Of a DNA stretch of 64,000 bases, positions 12,732-23,276 are shown in pieces; position 1 is the first letter of the stretch, and every line of letters starts with the position of its first letter. The stretch is from NCBI GenBank assembly GCA_023079485.1, contig CM041090.1, positions 39,808,874-39,872,873 of the forward strand. Direction: 5' to 3'. A program made the translations under genes and the position numbers. Source of the DNA: Archilochus colubris (Eukaryota > Chordata > Aves > Apodiformes > Trochilidae). Under the pieces are notes generated by a model. The model was given only the letters and a program-made list of their open reading frames with translations, made no database searches and was not told the origin of the DNA.

Positions 12732-13389
12732 TAGAATCATAGAATCACAGAATTGGCTGGGAAGGGGAAGGGACCTCAGAGATCATCAAGTCCAACCCTT
12801 GATCCACTCCCACTGCAGTTCCCAGCCCATGGCACTCAGTGCCACATCCAGGCTCTTTGGAAATATCTCCAGACACGGAGAATCCACTACTTCCCTGGGC
12901 AGCCCATTCCAATGCCTGATCACCCTCTCCAGAAAGAAATTCTTTCTCATCTCCAACCTAAACCTCCCCTGGCACAACTTGAGACCCTGCCCTCTTGTCT
13001 TGCTGAGAGTTGCCTGGGAAAAGAGCCCAACCCCCCCCTGGCTCCAACCTCCTTTCAGGGAGTTGCAGAGAGTGATGAGGTCTCCCCTGAGCCTCCTCTT
13101 CTCCAGCCTCAACACCCCCAGCTCCCTCAGCCCTTCCTCACAGCAATTCTGCTGGATCCCTTCACAGCCTCCTTGCTCTTCTCTGGACCTGCTCCAGCAC
13201 CTCAATCTCCTTCCTGAGCTGAGGGGCCCAGAACTGGACACAGGACTCAAGCTGTGGCCTCACCAGGGCTGAGCACAGGGGCAGAATCCCTTCCCTGGAC
13301 CTGCTGGCCACGCTGTTCCTGAGCCAGCCCAGGATGCCATTGGCCTTCTTGGCCACCTGGGCACACTGCTGGCTCATGTTCAGCTTCCA
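12732..13389 (-). mobile_element. CR1 LINE, 5'-truncated, young group
   Basis: The 3' end with octamer tail (TAGAATCATAGAATCACAG on the plus strand) lies at 12732 and the 5' truncation at about 13389. The minus strand keeps a 154-codon frame that includes [11 protein letters not shown] and [20 protein letters not shown], typical of the CR1 ORF2 C-terminus. It is very similar to the copies at 22.6, 38.5 and 57.0 kb. It is a dead fragment. Confidence 0.95.
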
Positions 13390-15155
13390 CCTTCATCCTG
13401 TATTGGTTCTTCAGCACACTGGGTTTCACTAAAATCTTTCAGTCTGCTCCATGCTATTCTGATTTCATCAAGATACTAAAAATCTTCCTAACTCTCTTGG
13501 TCCAATAGTTTTTTTTGGCTTCAGCTTCTTGCTCTCCTTAGTGATTCTCCTGCTAGAGCAGAAAGCCTTTTATCATCCTGGATTTTCATGGCCACAGGAT
13601 GCTCACCAGTCTTTGAGAAGCAAAAGAGACTTCAAGGAGCTTCACACAGCAGAAGTTGAAACTTCCGGACTGTTGCTGCAGTTCAAAAGCAATTTTGTGA
13701 GGCACTTTCCACCATGGGAATGGCAGCTCCTTGAGTAGCTGTGGTGAGGAACTTGTAGAATAGGTAGTTCAAGCTGCCAGCTTCCATTTGATGCTCTGCA
13801 AGTCAAAGTCTCTCTATTCCCTCCTTCAAATCATTTTTTGCAGCTCTTGTTCATCCTCTCCAGTGTTTCACAAACCTTCTGAAAACCTGACAGCAGAACT
13901 GCAGGCAGGGTTTCATTAAGCAGCTTCATCAACACAGGCTACACCATGGTTCTGTTCCCTTACTCCCTGCTGCTTTCCCTTTCATCCAAGCTGAGAATTC
14001 TCACCTACTGCTCCTCATTGTTAGAAACTCCACAATAGCCCCTTCCAAAACTCTGAAACCCTCCAAATATGTAGCTTGGATAATACTACATTTGGATTAC
14101 AAATAACATGCTTAATAAAACAAAAGCTGTATCACCAAGCCATCTAGAAACAACTCTATGCAGCCACTTTTATTCCATTTACCCTTCTGACAGTCACACT
14201 GCTACCCATTTGGGCAAATGAAGTTTGTGGGGTTTGGTTTTTTGGGCAGAGATTTTTTTTATTAAAAAAATATTCTTTATTATGATGCATTTTAGGCAGT
14301 AAATTGCATACCACTACAGAATCCCATTAGTAATCAGCTCTGGAATTTAACTTTCCCAAATAATTTCCTGGTATTTGAATTTATTGCCAGCTGGTAATTG
14401 TTTAAGATAATTACACCATAACTCTGTTCTCTCTTCTTGAATTTCATACCAGAATATCATCAACTAAACCCAGAAATCCCAAAGGATAAAGGAAATATAA
14501 TGCACAGTCAGCTGCTCTACCATCCTTGGACACAATCCTGACTTCACAGCACCAGCCAATACTGGGGGATACCAGAAGTTTCTTATTTTTTAGCTGAGGG
14601 GATAAAATAAGCTTCCTCTCATTCAGCACTCTTATCACCAGGCAGCTGAACCACAGGAATATTTTAAGATTATACACAACACAGTCTCAATACAGTTAAT
14701 CAGCTTGCATGCTGGGCCTGCTGTAAATCATTAAGATTATTGACAAAAGCACATTATCCACAGGACTGTGTTCACCAGTATTGCCATTCCAGGCATGGAG
14801 AAATAAAAACTCTGGTCCCTAATCATGCAGTTTACCTTTTCAGACTCTTGGCTGACCATTAAAACACTTGAGGAATTCCCCCACTGCTTTAATCCCAGTA
14901 ATCAATTACAAAGCCAGTGTGTGCTCTTGTTCTGTCTCTCCTTGGCCACCAAGGATTCTTGGAAACACTCTCATGTAAAAGTGTTTTTTTTTTTTCCTAG
15001 TACTTACTCAATAGACCAGGACTTGCTTTATAACCTTCCAGTGAACAGACACACACTGGTCTGCTCTTCTCCTAAAATACATGGGACAAAGATGTGTGAC
15101 CAGGGATGGAGAGGCAGTGAAGAGCTGAGCTCTGCCCACCTATTTTTAAGGGGAT
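13390..15155. other. Unannotated single-copy DNA with an AT-rich motif-dense patch
   Basis: No exon or known repeat is visible. At about 14260-14420 there are several homeodomain-type TAAT/ATTA motifs and a CAGCTG E-box in compact AT-rich sequence. That is a possible conserved non-coding element, but I have no comparison to test it. Confidence 0.45.
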
Positions 15156-15381
15156 GAATCATAGAATAGAATCATAGAATTAGCCGGGTTGGAAGGGACC
15201 TCAGAGATCATCTAGTCCAACCCTTGACCCACCGGAGCAGTTGCTAGACCATGGCACTGAGTGCCACATCCAGTCTTTTTTAAATGTCTCCAGGGACGGA
15301 GAATCTACCACCTCACCGGGCAGTCCATTCCATAGCCTAATCACCCTCTCCGTGAAGAAATTCTTTCTAATATCCAACCTA
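15156..15381 (-). mobile_element. CR1 LINE, short 3' fragment of the second subfamily
   Basis: The octamer-tailed 3' end starts at 15156. The 226-bp copy then matches the CR1 at 18.6 kb (GGAGCAGTTGCTAGACCATG) and stops at about 15381. Beyond its 5' truncation lies a second stretch of the same octamer repeat. Confidence 0.93.
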
Positions 15382-15401
15382 ATAGAATCATAGAATCATA
15401 G
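15382..15401. repeat. Second octamer repeat next to the CR1 5' end
   Basis: TAGAATCATAGAATCATAG sits directly at the truncated 5' end of the CR1. It could be a target-site duplication of a pre-existing CR1 tail, or the remnant of another CR1. Confidence 0.7.
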
Positions 15402-16048
15402 ATGGAAACAGAACCAGGCCTTCTGATAATCCTAAACAAGCTCCAAGAATGCCTCAATACTCAGGAAAGGAGCTCAATCTAACCAAAAGGAATTAGATCC
15501 TGGCATTCACACTGTGCTCCTGCCTCCATGAACAAGAGGGTAAGGAGCTGAGAAGACAGCATTCCCTTGTCCCATTTCCCCCTGTGCTTTCTGAAAGCAT
15601 CCTTTATGAGGGCAGGTATAAATAAAGGTATTTATTTACACAAATCCTCAGCAAGTCAGAGAAATGCCAGAAAAAGTTTCTTCTCAAGTGATGACTTAAG
15701 AGATTCCTTGTGTTATTATGTAGGCAAGCAAGGAATTCTTTGGATCAGAACCTGCTCAATGACTTTCTCAGAAATGCTTCTTAAACTTACCATGGATTGT
15801 GTTCTGGGTGATCTAAATTGTTTGAAACCCAGGTGAGAACCCCACTTGCAAAAAAATTAGGGCCATCCTTCATATTTTCCTGTCTTCAGTTGAAATGGAA
15901 CAAAATTAGGCACAACATCCAAACATTTAATTCTCACTGGTCATGGTGCATGGCTTCTCCCTTGTCCTTGCTAAGAAAATCAGGACTTGCATGGTACAAA
16001 AACCTACATACTGATATATTCTCTTTTAAGAAAAATATATTGGGTATA
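15402..16048. other. Unannotated single-copy DNA
   Basis: I see no known repeat, exon or RNA between the CR1 fragment and the second solo LTR. Confidence 0.5.
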
Positions 16049-16182
16049 TGTCAGGGTTTAACACTGGCCCGGCAATTAAACCGAATAACAGACGCTCTCT
16101 ATTAATCTCTCTCTCTCCTTGATAGAGAAAGGAGAGAGAATAAGGGAGAGAGACTGATGGGTTGGAAACTAAACTACACAAC

Positions 16183-16188
16183 TTTAAT
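16183..16188 (-). promoter_or_regulatory. Polyadenylation signal ATTAAA of solo LTR copy 2
   Basis: ATTAAA on the minus strand at the position equivalent to that in copy 1. Confidence 0.5.
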
Positions 16189-16527
16189 GAAACAGTAATG
16201 ATAAATAGGTAAAATTACTAAATATATACAAATATACAGGAAAATGGAAACCACATTCCTCCCCCCTCTCCCCCAATAACTCTCACGTCACCACCGAGGC
16301 TGCAGGGCAGCCCTGGGAAAGTCCAGGCTGGAATCCTGGAGTCGGCAGCAGTCGGGAACCGGAGGCAGGAACACACAGATATGGGCTGGCACGGATCAGG
16401 AGCACAGGCAGACGAACGGACAGGATCCTTCCAGGATGCCGGGTGAAGGAAGGGAGGAAGGGAAATCAGGAAATCCAGAAGTCTGGAAATCCGGAAAAGA
16501 TCTGGCTCGGCCCTCGTGATGCCTCAA

Positions 16528-16534
16528 ATTTATA
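16528..16534 (-). promoter_or_regulatory. TATA box of solo LTR copy 2
   Basis: TATAAAT on the minus strand at the position equivalent to that in copy 1. Confidence 0.6.
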
Positions 16535-16860
16535 CTGAGTGTGACGTATATGGGATGGAATCCTCTGTTTGGTCAATTCTGGCATCTATCTTGTCTGTTC
16601 CTCCCCAAAGGAGGGCTCAGGTGGGACCTCTGTATCCTCCTGGACGGTAAAATGTTTTCCTCAGAGCTGAGCAGTGTCCTTGGCTCTGCACACCAGTCTC
16701 TAGCAGTAACTATAAACATCAAGTGTTATCAATCCTAGAAGCACACACTGTCTGAGAAACTTGCTGTTAATTTCAGTAAGTGCAACTACTTACAAGAGAC
16801 TTAGCTAAAAGTAAAAGTACAAAACAGAAAATCACCTTTATCCTGGCCCAAACCAGGACA

Positions 16861-18641
16861 GTATATCACTCTACATAATCCTTATTTCTTAAAAAAAAAA
16901 AATATATATATATACACACTTAACAATAACTTTCATTTTCCATGCAAAGACAGAGCACTGTGAAGTGCAGATAGCTACTTGTATTCTTTTCAAAACATCA
17001 GATATTGCCTTAAGAAGGAGTTAAAAATGCACATATGAACTCTGTTACCCTGACCTGAACTCAACTCTTCAGCACTGGGAAAAGCATCATTATCCACTCT
17101 ATGGAAAAAGAACTAAGCCCCACTGAAGTACATTAGGGAAAAAAAAAAAAAAAGGGTGCATTTAAATGCAAATAAAGAATTTCTAATATTAATTAGAATA
17201 AAGTTTAATCATTTAAAGGGTCTTGAAAAATCTGCTGCTCAATTGGCACATTCTTTTACAGGGGAAACCATAAGCAGCAGACAGTTTTGGTGTCCATTAC
17301 CCAACACGTTTTTATTAGTCATGTGCCAAGGCTCTAAAGTTTGATTTAATAGTTGAGGTTGTCAAATGAAAGGAGGTTTACATGTTGTGAAAAGACAAAG
17401 TAACTGAAGATGATGTCACTAGGATGAATAATTAACAGCCTGGAAGGTCTGAAGCATTAAATACTTGCCCTCAGGCTTGATTATCACATCTAAAACTTCA
17501 GGCAAGCCTGCTTAAACACACTACCCCATCATGAAAGCGTTGTTATAGCCTAAGGTTTTAAGTGTTAAGGTATTAAATGCCTGTCAAATTGTATTAAGCA
17601 ACATTAGGAATCCCCCAGTTTAAAGCCATTTCAGAGACACAACTGTCCCTGTCTTTAGCTGATAGCAGCAAAACACTCAATACTTTTGCTGCATTGCTAT
17701 CAAATGAGTGGGTTTAGATCCTGGAAAAGTCTGGCAGAACTCACACAGGTTTTCCTGTTGCTACAAAGGGAGCAGAAAAGGGTGGTTAAACGTACCAGCT
17801 GCAGAGATGAAATCCTGCACACAAAAAAAAGTTTCACCGTGCTGGGAAAGCAGAAGCAGCTGAAGAGGAGTCTCTTTAATGAAGCCTCCTGGGAGCAGAA
17901 AGATGGAGATAATTGCAGCTGTGGATCCCTTCACATTCACCTAACTCCTGTGTGGAAGTTCAAATGTAATTTCACAAATTAATTCAAGATTTACTTTTTT
18001 TTCTTTTTTTGGTCTTTTTAGATAAAAACAAACAAAAAAACCCCACACAGCCTTTACTGCTAAAACCTTTCTGAAAGAACAAGCAGCTTAAGTTGTAAGA
18101 ACAAGAAACAAACATTCCTCATGGAGTTAAAAAAAAAAAAAGCTGAGTTGTTAGAAAGAAGCTTCACCAGTGCAAACCCTACAGGAAAAAATGAGCTGAG
18201 ATTCTGTCCATAGCTGCAAAGACTCATTTTATTTGTGACACCAGGAGCTCACAAATCAGTTCTGCCCCAAGACATCCAGGTAGATGACTGACACTTTCTG
18301 CTCAGACTTGCTTCCAAGCAAAATAATAGTTTGGAGGAACCAAGAGCTCTGCAAGAACAGCTTGTATCCTACTTTTCTCCCTTTGGTTGCAGAGGGCCTC
18401 AGTTATCAAGGAAAATGTAAGAACAGCAGAAGAGTTTGAAGGCAGCTGTAACAGGGAGTTTTTAATGCTTGCCTCTGTGCATCTCACTTAGCCAAGCATA
18501 TAAAAGAATGATTTTCAGTCTGAAATAGTCAAGTGAAGCGATAATGGACTGTAACTAATATCACTATATATATTTATATATGTTTATATATGTTTATATA
18601 TATATTATTATAGCAGCATGTTTAGAGCCCAACATTCCCCT
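16861..18641. other. Unannotated single-copy DNA with simple repeats
   Basis: No exon or known transposon is visible. There is a short A12/TA run at 16892-16915, an A15 run near 17140, an octamer-like ATGCAAAT near 17165 beside ATTAATTAG, and a TATATA/TTTATATATG simple repeat at 18551-18607. Confidence 0.5.
18551..18607. repeat. TA-rich microsatellite
   Basis: Repeated TATATATTTATATATGTTTATATA units, interrupted and probably length-variable. Confidence 0.75.
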
Positions 18642-19503
18642 TCATAGAATCATAGAATCATAGAATTAGCCGGGTTGGAAGGGACCTCAGAGATCATCTA
18701 GTCCAACCCTTGACCCACCGGAGCAGTTGCTAGACCATGGCACTGAGTGCCACATCCAGTCTTTTTTTAAATGTCTCCAGGGACGGAGAATCTACCACCT
18801 CCCCGGGCAGTCCATTCCATAGCCTAATCACCCTCTCCGTGAAGAAATTCTTTCTAATATCTAACCTAAACCTCCCCTGGCACAACTTAAGACTGTGTCC
18901 TCTTGTCTTGTTGAAGGGCGTCTGTGAAAAGAGTCCAGTTCCCACCTCGCTACAGCCTCCTTTCAGGTAGTTGTAGACAGCAATGAGGTCTCCCCTGAGC
19001 CTCCTCTTCTTCAGGCTGAACAGCCCCAGCTCTCTCAGCCTCTCCTCATAGGGCCTGTGCTCGAGTCCCTTCACCAGCCTGGTTGCCCTCCTTTGGACCT
19101 GTTCCAGGACCTCTACATCCTTCTTAAACTGAGGGGCCCAGAACTGGACACAGTACTCGAGGTGTGGCCTAACCAGCGCTGAGCACAGGGGAAGAATCAC
19201 CTCCCTGGACCTGCTGGTGACGCTGTTTCTGATCCAGGCCAGGATGCCATTGGCCTTCTTGGCCACCTGGGCACACTGCTGGCTCATGTTCAGCTTCCTG
19301 GCAATCCAGACTCCCAGGTCCCTTTCTGCCACTCTGTCCCCAGCCTGGAGCTCCCCATGGGGTTGTTGTGGCCAAAGTGCAGGACCCGGCACTTGGCCGT
19401 GTTGAACCTCATCCCGTTGGAATAGGCCCAGCTCTCTAGTCTGTCCAGGTCCCTCTGCAGAGCCCTCCTGCCTTCGAGTTGGTCCACACTTCCTCCCAGA
19501 AAC
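18642..19503 (-). mobile_element. CR1 LINE, longest reading frame in the window
   Basis: The octamer-tailed 3' end is at 18642 and the 5' truncation near 19503. The minus strand has 278 codons without a stop (19566-18730). From about residue 80 these are CR1 ORF2 C-terminus ([20 protein letters not shown] through RHWN-like to LDVALSAMV). A +1 frame carries the preceding part ([20 protein letters not shown]), so one frameshift separates the two. The catalytic YADD region lies further upstream in a full CR1 and is missing. This copy is not a gene. Confidence 0.95.
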
Positions 19504-20471
19504 TTCACAGAAACATGGACTCTTCAAGCAGCAATGCAATAAAAATCCAACTTTTTCCTGCTTCAAAGTTAAGACCTATTTATTCAAAGGCTCAAAACTA
19601 GGATTCAACAAAGATTTTAAGGCAGAACCAGCACTGTTCTGAATTACTTTCATGAGCACAGGCATTGGAAACAACTAACCATTTGTAGTTCTACAATTCA
19701 GATTATTCTAATGCCTTCTCCAGCTCTGATGCTATATGTGAATATTCTGTCAACACATCCCCTCCTTTTCTGTTCTTAAAATCTGTACCCAGAGATAAGG
19801 AAAGAACTAGGGCAAAAAAAACAAGTTTCTTGTTTTGCCAGAGCAAGAGGAAAAAACATAAAAACAAAATCTACCAACTCAGAGGAAGGGGTGACACAGT
19901 GCAAATGGTGGTGGTATAAACACAAACTGAGCCACGTGAAATCTCACTACTCCTGAGCATGTTGGACTATTTTTTCTTTATGTATTCCAGTTCTGCAACA
20001 GGAGTGAGTGCTAAACACAGTGCATTCATGTTTTATGTATTAAATGCAAAATGAGAAGGAAAATTCTCTTCAAAACCAAAAAATGCAGCCCGTGAGCACA
20101 GTTTTAACAGTTTTCTTTCCCAAAAGAAGATGCTCAGTAATGGTTAGCTAAAAAGCTGAGCAAAGACATCTTGCTGATACCCATCATAGGCCAACTAGAA
20201 AAATACAAAATAAAACAAATCAAATAAAACAAAACTGGTGTCCCTTACTTCCCAGTGACAAAGGAGCAGCAGAGGATGGGTAACTGGCAGGGGACTGAAG
20301 AGGGGAGGTGTCCTAGGAAGAATAAATGCAGAAGGGCTTTAACCCATCCTTTCAAACCAGTTCACTAAATCCAAGACCCACCACTTTTAAGCTGTTTTCC
20401 CTATTTTCATAAGATGCACAGGAAATGAGGGAAAAAAGACAAATATCAAGCTTCTTCATCAGCTTATTTTC
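19504..20471. other. Unannotated single-copy DNA
   Basis: I see no exon or known repeat in this stretch. Confidence 0.5.
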
Positions 20472-21007
20472 TCATTGTATTCTAATAATCTTTGCTGAGA
20501 AGATGACATGTACCCTTCCAAAACTTATGTCACAGCCTGATCCTGTAGGTCAATTATTTAAGAGTTCAAGACAACCCCTTCAGCCTTGACTTTTAATGCT
20601 TTAAAATCTTGGCTAAGTTAGTTCTTAACTCCTGATGTAGCAACTTGGCACCTGAAATGCCCCAGAGAGTAAATCTTCCCTCTGTTTACACATACAACCA
20701 ACCAAACTGCATGCTTGATGAGCAGACAACCTGCTCATTGTATTCTAATTGTATTCTAATAACCTTTGCTGAGAAGATGACATGTACCCTCCCAAAACTA
20801 TGTCACAGCCTGATCCTGTAGGTCAATTATTTAAAAGCTTAAGACAACCCCCTCAGCCTCAACTTTTAGTGCTTTAAAATCTTGGCTAAGTTGGTTCCTA
20901 GCTCCTGATGTAGCAACTTTGCACCTGAAATGCCCCAGAGAGTAAATCTTCCCTCTGTTTACACATACAACCAACCAAACTGCATGCTTGATGAGCAGAC
21001 AACCTGC
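20472..21007. repeat. Tandem segmental duplication, two units of about 263 and 273 bp
   Basis: Unit 1 (20472-20734) and unit 2 (20735-21007) both start TCATTGTATTCTAA and end AGCAGACAACCTGC. They differ by about 15-20 substitutions and a roughly 11-bp extra TTGTATTCTAA at the start of unit 2. The sequence resembles no transposon family I know. It looks like a local duplication with moderate divergence. Confidence 0.92.
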
Positions 21008-22235
21008 CCCAGAAAAATCTTAATTTCTGCCATTTTAATATAATCACAATCCCTGTTTTAAAGATGAGGTGTTTTCACCCCCCCATGAGAAGCAAACCAG
21101 AACACTCAGTGTACAAACTACTGATACAGAACTACTACAGGAAGGCACAACCATAAATTAGAATACAGCACTAAATGCCAAGACATTTAGTACATTTTTG
21201 GCCTTTCTGCTTCTCACACTGCAGGCAAAGTTATGTCAGTGAATTCCATCCCAGGTGAATCTCATTCCACTCCTAACCTTCCCCCAGCCTGCATGAAACA
21301 GCTTTCAGTCATCAAACTGGTTATACTTAGTAGAAAAATACATTAAAATGGCTGAAAAGCTCCATGAAAAAGGGCTACAACTGCAAACTGCATGGCCCCC
21401 CTTCCTTGAAGTCCTTACTTTCACAGCAAGAGAGTGGTATCTAGGCCACTGCATAAACACACCACAAAAAGCCCCAAAATAAAGAGCAGAAGCAGCAAAT
21501 CCTCATGCCCAATTAATGTCAAGACTTTGATCAGTCATTGAAACGAGACTGCAAGTTCTTAATGTTTAAATGACATTTTCCATTGTAAAGAAACCCCACT
21601 TCTTATCTTCATTGTCCTTCCAATAGGAATGGAACCACAATGGGAAAAGTTATACAAATAACACAGGAGTGACACTATGTACCTGTAAGAAGGGTTTCAA
21701 GTGCTCTCTCCTTCCTGCTAATCAAGGCTGAGAAAAAACCCAAGGCACAGACAATCCTGGAACACTGAACAGGCTGATTAAACAGCAACAAGGTACTTGT
21801 GATTTCTCAACTTTTGCTTGTACTAACAATGCAATTCACAAGCTGGCAAGTGAAAGCCAGGAAAGCAATGCCTGTAACAGAACAATCAGGGCTGGCAAGG
21901 CCAGTTCTTTGTGTAAGTGCACTCAGTGTAAGCACAATTAACAATTCTGAGCATGGCATTTCCTTGAAGAAGATTTTCCTGACTCCAGAACACAGGAATC
22001 TTGGTAGGAGGAGAGAAAAAAAGTGACTCTGCAGACACTCCTTGGCAGAAAAACCACTGAAGGACAACAGATTACAGGAGGTTCCCGAAACGTCAAACTT
22101 CCCCCAAACCCAAACTTGGGAGAGTTCTTTCTGGAGTCATTTTCAGCTGGAGTTAAACCTGCCATTAAGGCACCCAAATTGGTATGAGCTGCTGCACCCA
22201 TCAGGTGCCTGAGCTGCTGCTGAGACCTTGAGCAA
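21008..22235. other. Unannotated single-copy DNA
   Basis: No exon or known repeat is visible between the tandem duplication and the nested CR1 pair. Confidence 0.5.
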
Positions 22236-22570
22236 AGCAGTTGGCTGAGGGAACTGGGGCTTGAAGAAGAAGAAACCTCATTGCTCTCTACAATTACCTG
22301 AAAGGAGGTTGGAGTGAGACAGATGTTGCCTCTTCTCCCTGGTGACCACTGATAGGACAAGAAAAAATAGGGCCGAGCTCTGCCAGGCTATAGGATTGGA
22401 TATAGGAAACAATTTCTTCATGGGAAGAGTGGTTAAACATTGGAACAGGCTGTCCAGGGAGGTGGTGGAGAGCCCACCCTTGGAGGTGTTCAAAAGACAG
22501 GTGGATGAGGTGCTGCAGGGGATGGTTTAGTGGTTAGGGGTTGTAGGATGGATGGTTGGACTTGATGATC
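22236..22570 (+). mobile_element. CR1 LINE (host copy), 5' part of an interrupted element
   Basis: Plus-strand CR1 3' region, recognisable by GCTGAGGGAACTGGGG, then DRTRK-like and HWNRLSREVVESPPLEVFKR in translation, then GGACTTGATGATC. It stops exactly where the opposite-strand CR1 begins, and its last about 40 bp continue at 23237. Confidence 0.9.
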
Positions 22571-23236
22571 ATAGAATCATAGAATCACAGAATTGGCTGG
22601 GTTGGAAGGGACCTCAGAGATCATCAAGTCCAACCCTTGATCCACTCCCACTGCAGTTCCCAGCCCATGGCACTCAGTGCCACATCCAGGCTCTTTGGAA
22701 AGATCTCCAGACACGGAGAATCCACTACTTCCCTGGGCAGCCCATTCCAATGCCTGATCACCCTCTCCAGAAAGAAATTCTTTCTCATCTCCAACCTAAA
22801 CCTCCCCTGGCACAACTTGAGACCCTGCCCTCTTGTCTTGCTGAGAGTTGCCTGGGAAAAGAGCCCAACCCCCCCCTGGCTCCAACCTCCTTTCAGGGAG
22901 TTGGAGAGAGTGATGAGGTCTCCCCTGAGCCTCCTCTTCTCCAGCCTCAACACCCCCAGCTCCCTCAGCCCTTCCTCACAGGAATTCTGCTGGATCCCTT
23001 CACAGCCTCCTTGCTCTTCTCTGGACCTGCTCCAGCACCTCAATCTCCTTCCTGAGCTGAGGGGCCCAGAACTGGACACAGGACTCAAGCTGTGGCCTCC
23101 CCAGAGCTGAGCACAGGGGCAGAATCCCTTCCCTGGACCTGCTGGCCACGCTGTTCCTGAGCCAGCCCAGGATGCCATTGGCCTTCTTGGCCACCTGGGC
23201 ACACTGCTGGCTCCTGTTCAGCTTCCTGGCAATCCA
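22571..23236 (-). mobile_element. CR1 LINE inserted into another CR1
   Basis: A young-group CR1 in minus orientation, with octamer tail at 22571 (ATAGAATCATAGAATCACAG) and 5' truncation at about 23236 (GGCAATCCA). It splits the plus-strand CR1 and is bordered on both sides by GATC (22567-22570 and 23237-23240), a possible 4-bp target duplication. A 192-codon remnant frame includes [20 protein letters not shown]. Confidence 0.92.
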
Positions 23237-23276
23237 GATCTTTGAGGTCTTCTCCAGCCTTGCTGATTCTATGATC
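23237..23276 (+). mobile_element. CR1 LINE (host copy), 3' end after the interruption
   Basis: GATCTTTGAGGTCTTCTCC and then GATTCTATGATCT is the normal CR1 3' end (compare GATGATCTCTGAGGTCCC at 3990) and continues the sequence broken at 22570. This fixes the order of insertion: plus copy first, minus copy later. Confidence 0.88.

Larger units (their letters stand above)
16049..16860 (-). mobile_element. Solo LTR of the same avian ERVL-like family, copy 2
   Basis: The 812-bp element (TGTCAGGG to CCAGGACA on the plus strand) is flanked by a different exact 5-bp target duplication, GTATA (16044-16048 and 16861-16865). By eye it is roughly 97% identical to copy 1, apart from an 8-bp deletion in the GGAAATC repeat and about two dozen substitutions. 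The different duplications show two independent insertions, each reduced to a solo LTR. Confidence 0.92.

Noticed and set aside
12786..13250. Long open frames on both strands (154-157 codons) here and in the equivalent places at 22.6, 38.6 and 57.1 kb
   Set aside because: They are CR1 ORF2 remnants and their antisense shadows, truncated and without the catalytic domain.
10526..16860. A provirus with the two LTRs as its ends
   Set aside because: Each LTR has its own 5-bp target duplication, and the 4.7 kb between them has CR1 fragments and unique DNA but no gag, pol or env sequence.
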